From assembly GCF_029590555.1 (NCBI RefSeq), contig NZ_CP081002.1, forward strand, positions 1,183,976 to 1,247,975: a DNA stretch of 64,000 nucleotides, in the 5' to 3' direction. Each line of letters begins with the position of its first letter. Position 1 is the stretch's first letter. The position numbers and the translations under genes were made by a program. Positions 1 through 8,959 of this stretch are shown one piece after another. This DNA comes from Sphingobium sp. V4 (GTDB lineage Bacteria; Pseudomonadota; Alphaproteobacteria; Sphingomonadales; Sphingomonadaceae). The notes beneath the pieces are model-generated. The model had not been told where the DNA came from. It did not search any database and worked only from the letters and a program-made list of their open reading frames with translations.

Positions 1-705
1 GCGCGCAAATATGGCGGCTGCGGTATTTTGGGGTTCCAATCTTACCCGCAGCTTGAAGCGACCTATGGGATTCAGGATGCCGCGGCGATTACCGGCTATT
101 GCTCGACCTGGGTGGCGCTACGCGCCAACGACACGCCCACCGCCAAGCATGTTTCGGAAAATCTGGGGCAGGTCGAGCAGGTCGAAGCCAATGAGGGCAT
201 GTCCTATGGCGTCAACGATATGCGGGATGGCGTCAACCTCTCGCGGATGCAGGTGACCCGACCGCTGGTGATGCATACCGAGGTCACCAATCTTCCCAAT
301 CTCGTCGGCTTCCTCCGGTTCGGCCGTAACCTTCCCGTCGTCCGCTTTACCGATAGCTACAATGCTCTGCCGAGCCCGGCGGCCGCGTTCGTCGAGCGTA
401 TAGTGCCTCCCATTCGTCTCGACCCGGATGAGGAAGACAAGTCTCCCGCGAAACCTTCAGGATCGCCACCCAAGCGACGGCGACCGAGGAAGCCGCATGC
501 ATCCGAACTCCACCTCGAAGCGGACGGGGGCAGTGCGCCCGCGGATGACGAGATCCGCGCGCCGGCCCCCTCGTCCAATTCAGGGAAGGGGGAAAATGAA
601 GTCCCGGACGGAAGCCTGCCCCAGCTCCTTGGGCGTGCAAGCGGCTTTCGCCTCCGGCAACATGGCCGTGCATCGGGCGACCGTAATGATGCGAGGCCGG
701 CATGA
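1..705 (+). CDS. traD: Conjugal coupling protein TraD/VirD4-type, C-terminal part (cut by window start)
   Basis: The reading frame is open from the first base, so only the last 234 codons are present. The segment with YPQLEATYG, AAITGYCSTWVALRAND and the later VTNLPNLVGFLRFGRNLPV resembles the end of the type IV coupling protein ATPase that feeds the relaxosome to a conjugative type IV secretion channel at the inner membrane. The Walker motifs would lie upstream, outside the window. The last ~90 residues are a basic/acidic low-complexity tail (PPKRRRPRKP). Its stop overlaps the next start as ATGA, indicating translational coupling with the relaxase. Family assignment is from the tail sequence and from the neighbour. 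Confidence 0.75.
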   Translation, partial: ARKYGGCGILGFQSYPQLEATYGIQDAAAITGYCSTWVALRANDTPTAKHVSENLGQVEQVEANEGMSYGVNDMRDGVNLSRMQVTRPLVMHTEVTNLPNLVGFLRFGRNLPVVRFTDSYNALPSPAAAFVERIVPPIRLDPDEEDKSPAKPSGSPPKRRRPRKPHASELHLEADGGSAPADDEIRAPAPSSNSGKGENEVPDGSLPQLLGRASGFRLRQHGRASGDRNDARPA

Positions 706-3647
706 TGCATCCGCGCCGGCTGAAGGGTTCGCCCGGCAATATCGCCCGCTACTACGCGATCGGCGATTATTATACGAAAGGGGAGGCGAAGCGATCGTCC
801 TGGGGCGGTGCCCTGGCGAGCGAGCTCGACCTTTCGGGCGACGTCGATCCTGAAACCTTTCGGTCCCTGCTGGCTGGCAAGGTTGCAGGCCAACAGTTGG
901 GCCGTCATCGCGCCGACGGCCTCCAGCATCACCCCGGCTGGGACTTTGCGATCAGTGCGCCTAAATCCGTGTCAGTGATGGCGCTCGCCTTGGGGGATGA
1001 GCGGATCGTCCAGCTCCATGAGCGATCGGTCGATGTGACGCTCGCCTATCTTGAAGAGCATGCCCAGCTGCGAAAACGGGAGGAGGGCAACATTGTCCAC
1101 GAGACGACGGGCCGGTTGCTGTGGGCGCGGTTCACCGAACATGCGAGCCGCGAACTCGATCCTCACCTCCACACCCATGTCGTCGTCCTCAATATGACCA
1201 ACGGGCAATCGGGCGATCCGATGGCGAGTCTCGAAACCCGCGCCATGTATGCCGAGCAGATGACCAGCGGACAGATCTATCGCAATGACCTTGCCCATGG
1301 CCTGCGCGAGCTTGGCTATGAGATCGACTTCGATCCGCGCCGGGGTCTTTTCGAAATCAGGGGCGTTCCCAAGGCCCTCATCGAGGAGGTGTCGCAGCGG
1401 GCCGAGCAGATCAATGAACATGCCCAGCAGCATGGTCTGATCGGTCAAGCGTCGCGCCGACAATCCTTTTATGCCACCCGCGGCGCCAAGGTGAAGACCG
1501 GGATCGATACGCTTCTCATCCAGTGGCGCGGGCGGCTGGTGCCATATGAAAAGCCGCTTGAAGCGGTTAGAGAGGGCGCCGCCCGATCGGGCGAGCATTC
1601 CGTCCCGGTCAACCGCGCCGACGCCGCCCGAGCAGCTCTGTTCGGGATAAGGCAATCGGAGGGGAAGGAGGCCGTCAACCCGCTTGGCCGTCTCTATACC
1701 ACGGGGCTAGCCTCCCATGTCGGAGAGGTCCGGTTTCAGGATCTGCGGCCCCTGATCGATGCGCATGAAGAACGGCGCAAGCTCCTCGCTACCCGTGGCC
1801 AGACTGGGGATGAGATACTGACACGGGGCCGGACCACCCGGCAGACTGTGCGGCTGGAGCAGTCTCTCGCCATGCATTTGGCGTTTGCCGTCGGAGACGG
1901 TCGGCCCGTGGCAAGCGCCGATCGCCTGCTTCCCATATTGGAGCAGGCGGGGCTTTCTCCGGCGCAGGAACGGGCGCTGGTGGACATGGCGACCTCGCAT
2001 GACCGGGTTACCGGCCTTCACGGCGTCGCGGGCGCAGGAAAGTCGACGCTCGTCCGCTCGCTGAAAGATGCGGCGCTGCCGGGTAAGACCTTGATCGCCC
2101 TGGCGCCGACATCTTCCGCCGCCGCCGAACTGGGGGAGAAGGCGCAGATCGAGTCGCGCACGGTCGCGAGCCTGCTTGCGGGCGGTGGCTATGGGATCAG
2201 CGGCAACCATGTGCTGGTTCTCGACGAGGCGGGGCAGTTGGGAAGCCGCCAGGCTTTGCGGGTGCTGGAAATCAGCCGGTCCACTGGCGCTCGCCTCATT
2301 CTCCTTGGCGACAACAAGCAGACGGGCGCCATCGAGCAGGGCAAAGCCTTCTGGCTCATGCAGAAACTGGGCATGGAAACGGCCGAACTGACCGAGTCGC
2401 GCCGGCAGGAAACCGAGGCGATGCGACAGGCTGTCGCGCATGCGCGGGCAGGGGATTACGCAGCCTCAATTGGTCGGCTCGACAAGGTGGTGGGCGGTGG
2501 GGATGCCGCTACGCTCGCTGCAGATGTGGTCGCGGAATGGACGCGCCTCAGCCCCAGGAGCCGCACTGCGACCAACATTCTCGTTCTCGACAATGCGTCG
2601 CGCCTGATCGTGAACAGCAAGATCAGGGAGGTCCTGCAGCGCGAGGGCGTCGTCGCAACCGAGGAGACCCGGCTTTCGGTGCTGACACCCGGCGGGCTGA
2701 GCGATCAGGAAAAGCGCATGGCGCGCTTTTATTCAGGCGGACAGGTGGTGACCTTCGGCCGCGATCAGACAGGAGCGGGGCTGGGGCGGGATAGTGAATA
2801 TCGCGTCGCAGGGGTGGTTCGGGACGGTCGAGGTCGGCAACTGGTCCGGTTGGTGGATGAGCAGGGACGCGTTCATCTGTGGGATCCACGCTCGACCAAA
2901 GCCTCGCAGGTCAATGTATTCATGGACGAGAAGAGAGACCTCAGCGAACGCGACCGCATCCAGTGGCGCCTCGCCTCAAGAGAGCTCAAGCTCAAAAATG
3001 CGGAGCGGGGGACGGTTGAGAAGATCGAGGGCAGCCTGGCGACGATTCGCTGGGATCGCGGCGAGCGGGTGCAGACGGTCGATCTGTCGCGGCACAAGAC
3101 ATGGGATCATGGCTATAGCGAAACCGTTTATTCGGCGCAGTCCAAGACCTATGACAGGGTCTATGTCCTGGCGCCTGTCGGGTCGCCGCTGGTGAACGCG
3201 CAGAATTTCTACACCGCGATCACCCGCGCCCGATATGGGGTAAAGCTCTGGACCCAGGATCCGAAAAAACTGGTCGAGAGGCTCGAAGAACGATCGGGCG
3301 AGAAGACGTCAGGACTTGAAGGCCTTGGGCGCCTGGAGCGTGATCATCGGGACCAAATGGCCACCAGGCAAGGATCGCATCTCCGGCAACTGAAGGAAGA
3401 TCAGGACAGGGAGCGACTCTTCCGCGGCGATCGCCGACTGGAGCGCGAGCTTTGGACCCGCAATGCAAATCCCAAAGGCGTTGCGGCCAAACTCGCTGGT
3501 CGGGCTCAAAAGGTTTTCGAGGCGCTCGATCACCATCTTCATTCTTTACTGAGCGACCGTCACAGAAATCGGGACATGCCTGCTCCTGCGCGCGAGCAGC
3601 AGACTCGCGGCAATGAAAGGGAGGGCGGCCGTGGCCTGGATCACTGA
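702..3647 (+). CDS. traI: MobF-family conjugative relaxase/helicase TraI (TrwC-like)
   Basis: A 981-aa protein with two modules. The N-terminal TrwC relaxase domain (about residues 1-300) has tyrosines near residues 15-17 for strand cleavage and the metal-binding histidine triad HLHTH (H155, H157, H159). The second module is a RecD-like superfamily 1 helicase with Walker A GVAGAGKST (K447), Walker B VLDEAG, and late motifs around YSAQSKTYD and TAITRARYG. It would nick oriT, stay bound to the 5' end and unwind the transferred strand. The start at 702 overlaps the traD stop (ATGA). Length is near the usual 900-1100 aa. No oriT is recognisable nearby. Confidence 0.93.
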   Translation: MMHPRRLKGSPGNIARYYAIGDYYTKGEAKRSSWGGALASELDLSGDVDPETFRSLLAGKVAGQQLGRHRADGLQHHPGWDFAISAPKSVSVMALALGDERIVQLHERSVDVTLAYLEEHAQLRKREEGNIVHETTGRLLWARFTEHASRELDPHLHTHVVVLNMTNGQSGDPMASLETRAMYAEQMTSGQIYRNDLAHGLRELGYEIDFDPRRGLFEIRGVPKALIEEVSQRAEQINEHAQQHGLIGQASRRQSFYATRGAKVKTGIDTLLIQWRGRLVPYEKPLEAVREGAARSGEHSVPVNRADAARAALFGIRQSEGKEAVNPLGRLYTTGLASHVGEVRFQDLRPLIDAHEERRKLLATRGQTGDEILTRGRTTRQTVRLEQSLAMHLAFAVGDGRPVASADRLLPILEQAGLSPAQERALVDMATSHDRVTGLHGVAGAGKSTLVRSLKDAALPGKTLIALAPTSSAAAELGEKAQIESRTVASLLAGGGYGISGNHVLVLDEAGQLGSRQALRVLEISRSTGARLILLGDNKQTGAIEQGKAFWLMQKLGMETAELTESRRQETEAMRQAVAHARAGDYAASIGRLDKVVGGGDAATLAADVVAEWTRLSPRSRTATNILVLDNASRLIVNSKIREVLQREGVVATEETRLSVLTPGGLSDQEKRMARFYSGGQVVTFGRDQTGAGLGRDSEYRVAGVVRDGRGRQLVRLVDEQGRVHLWDPRSTKASQVNVFMDEKRDLSERDRIQWRLASRELKLKNAERGTVEKIEGSLATIRWDRGERVQTVDLSRHKTWDHGYSETVYSAQSKTYDRVYVLAPVGSPLVNAQNFYTAITRARYGVKLWTQDPKKLVERLEERSGEKTSGLEGLGRLERDHRDQMATRQGSHLRQLKEDQDRERLFRGDRRLERELWTRNANPKGVAAKLAGRAQKVFEALDHHLHSLLSDRHRNRDMPAPAREQQTRGNEREGGRGLDH

Positions 3648-4179
3648 TCGACGTTGGATCTGTATTGTCCCGCTGGCGCTGACGGCGGCGCTACCTGTCG
3701 AAAACGCAATAGCGGCGAGGCCGCCGGAGCCTGAAGTGGAGCGATGCATCCGGCAGGCGGCACGCGGTCAGGCCTGGCTGGAAAAGACGCTCTGGGGCTT
3801 GCGTGATCAGGAAGCCGGCTGGATCGGTGCAGAGATCCTCAACAAAAACGGAAGCCATGACCTGGGACCGCTGCAGATCAACAGCTGGTGGGTGCCGAGG
3901 ATCGCCGCGCTGCTGTCGCGGCGCGAGAATGAGGTTCGTCGCTGGCTGCAATTTGATCCCTGCTTCAATGCCGAGGCGGCGCGCTGGATTTTTCTCGAGG
4001 CGTTGAAGACGAGCGGCAGCTACTGGAAAGCGGTGGGCATTTACCATAGCCCGAACGGTAAACGCCAACGCCGCTATGTGGCCCTGGTCGCGGTTCATCT
4101 GCGAAAGCGGTTTGGTGCCGATGTGTTCGATAACGGCGGTTCGTCCCGGCGCGAGTACCGCTCTGGAAGTGCGTCTTAA
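3613..4179 (+). CDS. Lytic transglycosylase, VirB1/conjugation type
   Basis: A 188-aa exported protein: signal-peptide-like hydrophobic stretch near residues 16-34, then an SLT-type domain with the probable catalytic glutamate in LRDQEAGW (E67), the GPLQINSWW segment and the YHSPNGKRQRRYV region typical of the goose-lysozyme-like fold. Such enzymes locally open peptidoglycan to let a conjugation channel assemble. It starts 35 nt inside the end of traI, in the same conjugative operon. No defect seen. The exact start is uncertain because several in-frame starts lie inside traI. Confidence 0.82.
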   Translation: MKGRAAVAWITDRRWICIVPLALTAALPVENAIAARPPEPEVERCIRQAARGQAWLEKTLWGLRDQEAGWIGAEILNKNGSHDLGPLQINSWWVPRIAALLSRRENEVRRWLQFDPCFNAEAARWIFLEALKTSGSYWKAVGIYHSPNGKRQRRYVALVAVHLRKRFGADVFDNGGSSRREYRSGSAS

Positions 4180-4243
4180 GGAAATGTCGCGCCCTTTTGC
4201 GACGCTGACTCGCCATTCGCGGCAACGATCATGATCGGAAATT

Positions 4244-4274
4244 CACTATCGATAATGGGGTCTTATCGATAGTG
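4244..4274. repeat. Perfect 12-7-12 inverted repeat, candidate recombinase core site
   Basis: Left arm CACTATCGATAA (4244-4255), spacer TGGGGTC, right arm TTATCGATAGTG (4263-4274): a perfect 12-bp inverted repeat around a 7-bp spacer. Tyrosine recombinase core sites commonly have 9-13 bp arms flanking a 6-8 bp crossover region, and this sits 32 nt upstream of the recombinase start. It could instead be an operator. The sequence is directly visible; the role is inferred. Confidence 0.55.
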
Positions 4275-4306
4275 ATAAAGGCGTTTTGGCCGCTATATTC
4301 CTGGCT

Positions 4307-5599
4307 ATGAGCATGAAATCAGCCGTGCGAACGTCGGCGCAGGCACAGCGCTTTCCTGCGCCAAAAGCTGCGGTCTCCGGGGAGATCGTGACCGTCCTCG
4401 CGCCAGGCGAGGCTAAGCTGCCTCGCCGACGCTCCGGGTCTGCGCAGGATCGCGAGGCCCAGCTCGTTGCCTTGCTCCAGTTATTGACAGGGGAGGGTGC
4501 CGCTCTCGACGCGCTAGCCTTCCGCAAGAGCCTCGAGGCGCGGGCCGCCGCCAGCATCAAGGCGCTGGCGGTTGATTGTGACTGCTATGCGCGCTTCTCG
4601 GCGAAACAGGGCGGGATCGGTCTACCCGCCAGCGAAGCGCGGCTCGTGGCCTATGTCGACTATTGCGAGGCGCGGCGGCTCAAACCCGCGACCGTGTCGC
4701 GGCGCCTGTCCTCGCTGGCGGTGGTGCACCAGCTGCTCGGGGTTGCCAGCCCCGTGGGCGGGGCGGTGGTGCGCGACGCGCTGCGCGGGCATCGGCGGCG
4801 GGTCGGGGTGCGGCAGCGCCAGGCCGGCCCGTTGCGCTTCGGCAAGGGCATCGGCCGCGAGGCGGTCAAGGGATTCACGCTGTCGGTCCTGCTCGAAGCC
4901 TGCGGCGGTGATGTCGTGGGGCTGCGCGATGCGGCGCTGCTGTCGCTGGGCTATGATGCGGGTCTGCGCGTCTCGGAGCTGGCGGCCGTGGAACTCGACA
5001 GGATCGAGCCCCAGGAGGACGGGTCTGCCCTGCTTGAGCTGACGCGCTCGAAAACCGACCAGGAAGGGCAGGGGGCCTGGGTGTGGCTGTCGCCCGATAC
5101 CATGCGGCGTGTCGCCTTGTGGGTCGAGGCTGCCGCGATCCGCAAGGGCGTATTGTTCCGCCGCGTTGCGGTCGTCCGCACCAACGCGCGCGCGGCGCGG
5201 CGGACACTGGCCATCAGCGATCTGGCCTATCATGCCTAGGTCGACCGCGACCGCATGGCGGCGCAGCCGGCGCGATCGGCGAGCGCACTCTACAAGATCG
5301 GGGAGCAGGCGCTGACACCGGCCGCCGTGCGGCTGATCATCAAGCGCACCGCGCTGGCTGCGGCTGATCAGGGATTGGTCGATCTCATGGGCACTGCTCT
5401 GGCCGAGGCGATCGACGCGCTCAGCACCCATTCGCTGCGGGTCGGCCTGACCCAGGACCTGTTCGCCAGCGGTGAGGATGCGGGACCGATTGCGCAGGCG
5501 CTGCGCTGGACCTCCACTGCGACCGCGCTCCGCTATGGTCGCAAGCTTGCGCCCTCCGCCAACGCCGCGGCCCGCATGCTGAAAGGCGTCAGAAAATGA
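4307..5599 (+). pseudogene. Tyrosine recombinase/integrase interrupted by an in-frame amber codon
   Basis: Two open segments in one frame are separated only by TAG at 5237-5239. The first holds the SAM-like DNA-binding domain and the first catalytic arginine (GLRVSEL). The second holds the HxxR box (THSLRVG) and the nucleophilic tyrosine (TALRYGRKL). Read through, the protein would be about 430 aa, a normal length for phage-integrase-family recombinases. ATG at 4307 is preferred over the upstream TTG at 4286. The flanking residues (AYHA stop VDRDRMAA) read like an intact family member, so a single base change (for example CAG to TAG) explains the break. Unless amber is suppressed, the product lacks its catalytic residues. 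A 12-7-12 inverted repeat lies just upstream. Confidence 0.8.
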
Positions 5600-5853
5600 T
5601 GCAGTTGCAGCAAAGTCAGTCCGTCAATCAAAATGGCTACAGGGCACCGGGCGTGGTCTCTTTGTCCGTTCACCGGGTTGGGATCTCCAACGACCTGTTC
5701 GCGGCCGGCGAGGACATCGCCGGCGTCATGGATGCACTGCACTGGAAGCCACCGAGAATGGCGCTTCGCTATAATCGCAACCTGGCCGGCGACAATGGCG
5801 CGGTGGGACATCTGCTCTTCAAGATGAAATGGGTTGCGAGCCACCTCGCCTGA
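5596..5853 (+). pseudogene. Second tyrosine recombinase, C-terminal fragment
   Basis: The 85-aa frame contains SNDLFAAGEDIAGVMDALHW followed by MALRYNRNLA, clearly paralogous to QDLFASGEDAGPIAQALRW and TALRYGRKLA at the end of the preceding recombinase. The HxxR box is damaged (SVHRVG where HSLRVG is expected) and everything upstream is missing. It overlaps the preceding stop by 4 nt. This looks like the leftover of a tandem duplication or of a second recombinase gene that lost its front part. Confidence 0.7.
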
Positions 5854-5906
5854 GCTTTCGTTCGCTTCGAACGGAAATCTTCGATCTTTAGAAGAGGCGC
5901 CATGGA

Positions 5907-6113
5907 TTAAACTGCCCGCGCCGACCGTTTCCCGCCGGAAGCATCAAGCGTGCGGAACAAGTCGTGCGTCATGTCATATCGGCCTCTCGCGATATGAAAC
6001 CAGAACGACTGCCGCTCATCACGCGCCGCAGCACTAGGGCGGCCAGGGGACCGTAACGGCGGTCGCCCACATCGATCTGCACCTTGCCTTTGCTTCCCCA
6101 TCGCAACCTCCAA
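5907..6113 (-). pseudogene. IS30-type transposase N-terminal remnant (tentative)
   Basis: The minus strand encodes GRPPLRSPGRPSAAARDERQ followed by SFWFHIARG, resembling the N-terminal start of one IS30-related transposase group (GRPPLRSPGRPS...FW..IA.G). Only about 40 residues match my recollection before the similarity is lost, and a neighbouring minus-strand frame carries related residues (VGDRRYG), suggesting a frameshift. No terminal repeats identified. The family call is from memory of the motif only. Confidence 0.35.
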
Positions 6114-6118
6114 TTTGT

Positions 6119-6448
6119 TTGGTGTTGCGACGACCGGTTGAGTCCGCCCAATATGTCTCCATCCGATACTCGGAGCGCCTCGCTGAGGCAGGTATCGAAC
6201 CGTCTGTCGGCAGCGTCGGCGATAGCTATGACAACGCGTTGGCTGAGACGATCAACGGCCTTTACAAGGCCGAGGTGATACATCGGCGAGGACCGTGGCG
6301 TTCCTTTGAAGCCGTGGAATATGCCACCTTGGAATGGGTGGACTGGTTTAACAACCGCCGCCTGCTCGAACCTATCGGCAACATCCCGCCCGCTGAAGCC
6401 GAAGCACAATATTATGCCATGCTGGACGACGTCTCCATGGCTGCGTAA
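6119..6448 (+). pseudogene. IS3-family transposase OrfB, C-terminal fragment
   Basis: The frame carries the end of the DDE integrase core: GSVGDSYDNALAETINGLYK with the last catalytic glutamate, then WVDWFNNRRLLEPIGNIPPAEAE spread over the next 50 residues, diagnostic of IS3-family OrfB. The first two catalytic aspartates and all of OrfA are missing. After the stop, the sequence runs to a GCCTCCGGCAAACCCGGGG / CGGTTCA end at about 6487, which reads in reverse as TGAACCGCCCCGGG, a terminal repeat typical of this family. So the right end survives and the left part is deleted. Confidence 0.82.
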
Positions 6449-6514
6449 CTTAAACCAAACAGCCTCCGGCAAACCCGGGGCGGTTCACACCGACTGGATG
6501 CAAATCCTGACACT

Positions 6515-6751
6515 ATGCGCATACGACGCCAGACCGTCGAACATCCCTTTGCCACCCTGAAGGCCCGAATGGGCTACACGCACTTCCTCACAAAGACAAA
6601 ACCGCGCGTCTCAACCGAGATGGCGCTCCATGTTCTCGCTTACAACTTGACCAGGGTGCTCACATCATGGGGAGTAAGGCAATCCTCAAAGCCATCGCGA
6701 CCTAAAGGAAAGGCTGCGCTCAACTCGCGGCAATGCGGTTTTGTGAAATGA
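6515..6751 (+). pseudogene. IS1182-family transposase, C-terminal fragment
   Basis: The segment VEHPFATLKARMGYTHFLTK, then RVSTEMALHVLAYNLTRV, is the characteristic end of IS1182/IS5-like DDE transposases (VEHPFGTIK.WMG..HFL). Only about 78 residues remain, starting 28 nt after the IS3 remnant ends. The following 40-50 nt (GTTTTCACACGGCCTGGGTC around 6779-6798) look like the matching right terminal region. It is a decayed copy without its catalytic core. Confidence 0.78.
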
Positions 6752-7336
6752 ACTCCCTTCTCAAAACCACCGCTCCAGCGTTTTCACACGGCCTGGGTCG
6801 TTTTCTTGGCGCCAAACCCTACATAGTGGGACGAATCTTCCATTCCCTCGCCCTGTGCTCAACGCAGTTCTCTCGCCAAGGACCGGCACCCCGCACTCAC
6901 CGGCGTCTGCGTACTCGCGAGGCTTGAAACGGGTGTCGGCTTCTCGCGCCAAACCCTGTTCGAATTAGCGCTAGTCCGCAGTATCGCACGCGAAACGGGC
7001 CGGCTGTCGAAATTGGTCCTGGAGCGGCAAAGCTCGCTTTTCCTGCGGCCCAAATGATGGGCTGGTTTCACCTATCTGCGCGCCACCGGCATCAACGCTT
7101 ATCTCGCAGAACTCGACCTGACACTCATGGCGCCTCTCTCGACGTGGAAATACCCATGAATATCGGGTCAGTCACGACCGTCAGCAACCCTTTTGAAAGG
7201 GCCATCTTGATTATCGCTGCGTCCACATCCAGTTTCTGCCGCGCAGTTCTGCGCGTAATTGCGCTCTGCCTTTGTGCAGAATACCGAAAAAGCCGTATTT
7301 GCGATTCCTGCAAAGTCGCATACGGCCTTCGCCACA
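6752..7336. other. Gene-poor stretch with mobile-element debris
   Basis: No intact gene seen. The first ~45 nt belong to the IS1182 right end. Between about 6870 and 7140 the plus strand shows short coding-like runs in changing frames (for example ETGRLSKLVLERQSSLFLRP, then after a stop YLRATGINAYLAELDLTLMA), consistent with a decayed gene I cannot name. The rest is the upstream region of the TetR gene. Confidence 0.4.
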
Positions 7337-8017
7337 ATGTTAAATCTGGGATCGGATTATTTTGATTTGGCCAAGCGCGTTTCAGAAGAAGCCACTGCAA
7401 AGGTGACGCTGCAAAAGCGACGCTTCGGCACGGATAAATCGGCGACCCGCACCCAGTTGCTCGACGCGGCGCTGGCGCTGATGGTGGAGGAAGGATATGC
7501 CGCCGTCAGTGGTCGAAAAGTGGCCGCGCGTGCGGGATTGAATGCCTCGCTCATCCACTATTATTTCCCTACGTCCGATGATCTGCTAGTGGCCGCCTAC
7601 AGGCGCGGTGCCGAACAGAGCCTCGAACGCCATCGAGCGGCGGCACAGTCGGATGACCCACTGCGTGCGTTATGGACGCTCAGTATCGACCCCAGCCGCA
7701 CCGCCCTCGCCATGGAGTTTATGGCGCTGGCAAATCACCGGAAGGTCATAGGCGAAGAAATCGCGCGCTATGCCGAACATATCCGCGCTGTTCAGATTGC
7801 GGCGGTTGAACGCTCTCTGGCGAACAGCCCCATCAACCTTGGACCCTGCACGGCCGCTGCAGCCACCGTCTGGCTGGCTGCGATGGCGCGATTGCTGGTG
7901 ATGGAGGAAGGGGTCGGCATCCTGTCGGGACATGAGGATGCACGCCAACTGATGGATTGGCTCCTCACCAGACTGAGCCACCGCCCCGACGATGAATCTC
8001 GTGGCGACGCGGAGTAA
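7337..8017 (+). CDS. TetR/AcrR-family transcriptional regulator
   Basis: The N-terminal helix-turn-helix (ATRTQLLDAALALMVEEGYA, then VSGRKVAARAGLNASLIHYY) is followed by a ligand-binding helical domain; total 226 aa from this start, a usual size. ATG at 7337 is chosen; GTG at 7403 is another option because no clear ribosome site precedes either. It lies about 100 nt ahead of the dioxygenase-SDR-SnoaL genes on the same strand, so it is the likely local regulator, repressing until an unknown substrate binds. There is no direct evidence for the ligand. Confidence 0.85.
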   Translation: MLNLGSDYFDLAKRVSEEATAKVTLQKRRFGTDKSATRTQLLDAALALMVEEGYAAVSGRKVAARAGLNASLIHYYFPTSDDLLVAAYRRGAEQSLERHRAAAQSDDPLRALWTLSIDPSRTALAMEFMALANHRKVIGEEIARYAEHIRAVQIAAVERSLANSPINLGPCTAAAATVWLAAMARLLVMEEGVGILSGHEDARQLMDWLLTRLSHRPDDESRGDAE

Positions 8018-8116
8018 GCGGTGATTTCTTGACCGATACCACCATGCAAAGCTAAGCACGTGCTTAGCGCAGCGTGCGTGTGGCGGCTTTACGGCTGCCT
8101 AAACGGGAGAGTGAAG

Positions 8117-8938
8117 ATGCCGATTGCGGAGCAGCCCTGCTTTGAGGTCAGAAATCTGGCACCGCGTATCGGCAGTGGGATCGTGACGGACGTGGAGACG
8201 CTGCTCAGCGGCGCTTGCTCCGCGCAAATCCGCGCATTGCTGGAGGAACGGGGCGTGGTGGCCATCCGCGGCCTCAACCTGACGGACGACCAGCAAATCG
8301 CCTTCACCAAAACGATCGGCACGATCGTCGAGGAAAAGGCCTTCAAGATCACGATGGACCCTAAGGAAAATCCGGTCGCCGAATATATCAAGGGTGCCTT
8401 TTACTGGCATATTGATGGGACGATGGGCGACGTCCCGATCTTCGCATCGCTGATGAGCAGCCGCAAATTGTCGGACACGGGCGGCCAGACCGAGTTTTCC
8501 AACACCTATGCCGCCTATGACGATTTGCCCGAAGCGGAGAAAGTGGCGCTGGAAAAGCTCAAGGTCGTCCATATGTTCGAAGTGGCACAGCGCTATGTGC
8601 AGCCTGAACCAAGTCATGAACTGCTGAAAAGCTGGCAGACATTCCAGCCCAATGTCTTGCCGCTCATATGGACCCATCGCTCAGGTCGTAAATCGCTGGT
8701 GCTGGGTTCCACGGCATCGCATGTCGAGGGGATGGACCTTCGCGAAGGTTGGGCGTTGCTCACCCGGCTACGCGATTATGCGACGCAGCCCCAGTTCGTC
8801 TATCGGCATGAATGGACGCTCGGCGATCTTGTCATCTGGGACAATACAGGGACCATGCATCGCGCGCTGCCTTACGCCATGGACAGCGGGCGAATGATGC
8901 ATCGCACGACACTGGCTGGCGAAGAATCCTTCGCCTGA
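8117..8938 (+). CDS. TauD/TfdA-family 2-oxoglutarate-dependent dioxygenase
   Basis: A 273-aa protein of the alpha-ketoglutarate-dependent taurine/2,4-D dioxygenase family. The iron ligands are visible: HxD in FYWHIDGT (H98, D100) and the distal histidine in GTMHRALP (H248), followed by the 2-oxoglutarate-binding arginine in GRMMHRTT (R259). ATG at 8117 follows a GGGAGAG ribosome site; the longer frame from 8060 lacks one. It is followed 21 nt later by an SDR gene. Known members hydroxylate or cleave ethers, sulfonates and side chains; the substrate here cannot be read from the sequence. Confidence 0.88.
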   Translation: MPIAEQPCFEVRNLAPRIGSGIVTDVETLLSGACSAQIRALLEERGVVAIRGLNLTDDQQIAFTKTIGTIVEEKAFKITMDPKENPVAEYIKGAFYWHIDGTMGDVPIFASLMSSRKLSDTGGQTEFSNTYAAYDDLPEAEKVALEKLKVVHMFEVAQRYVQPEPSHELLKSWQTFQPNVLPLIWTHRSGRKSLVLGSTASHVEGMDLREGWALLTRLRDYATQPQFVYRHEWTLGDLVIWDNTGTMHRALPYAMDSGRMMHRTTLAGEESFA

Positions 8939-8959
8939 CATGATATCGGGGAACATCTG

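Noticed and set aside
28..705. TTG at 28 as a real start for the first gene
   Set aside because: The same frame is open from base 1 and the encoded protein is clearly an internal/C-terminal part of a coupling protein, so the gene begins outside the window.
4244..4274. Membership of the 12-7-12 repeat in the LacI operator set
   Set aside because: It also contains TATCGATA, but twice, in arms separated by 7 bp and without the GATATCGATATC symmetry; it is 47 kb away beside a recombinase.
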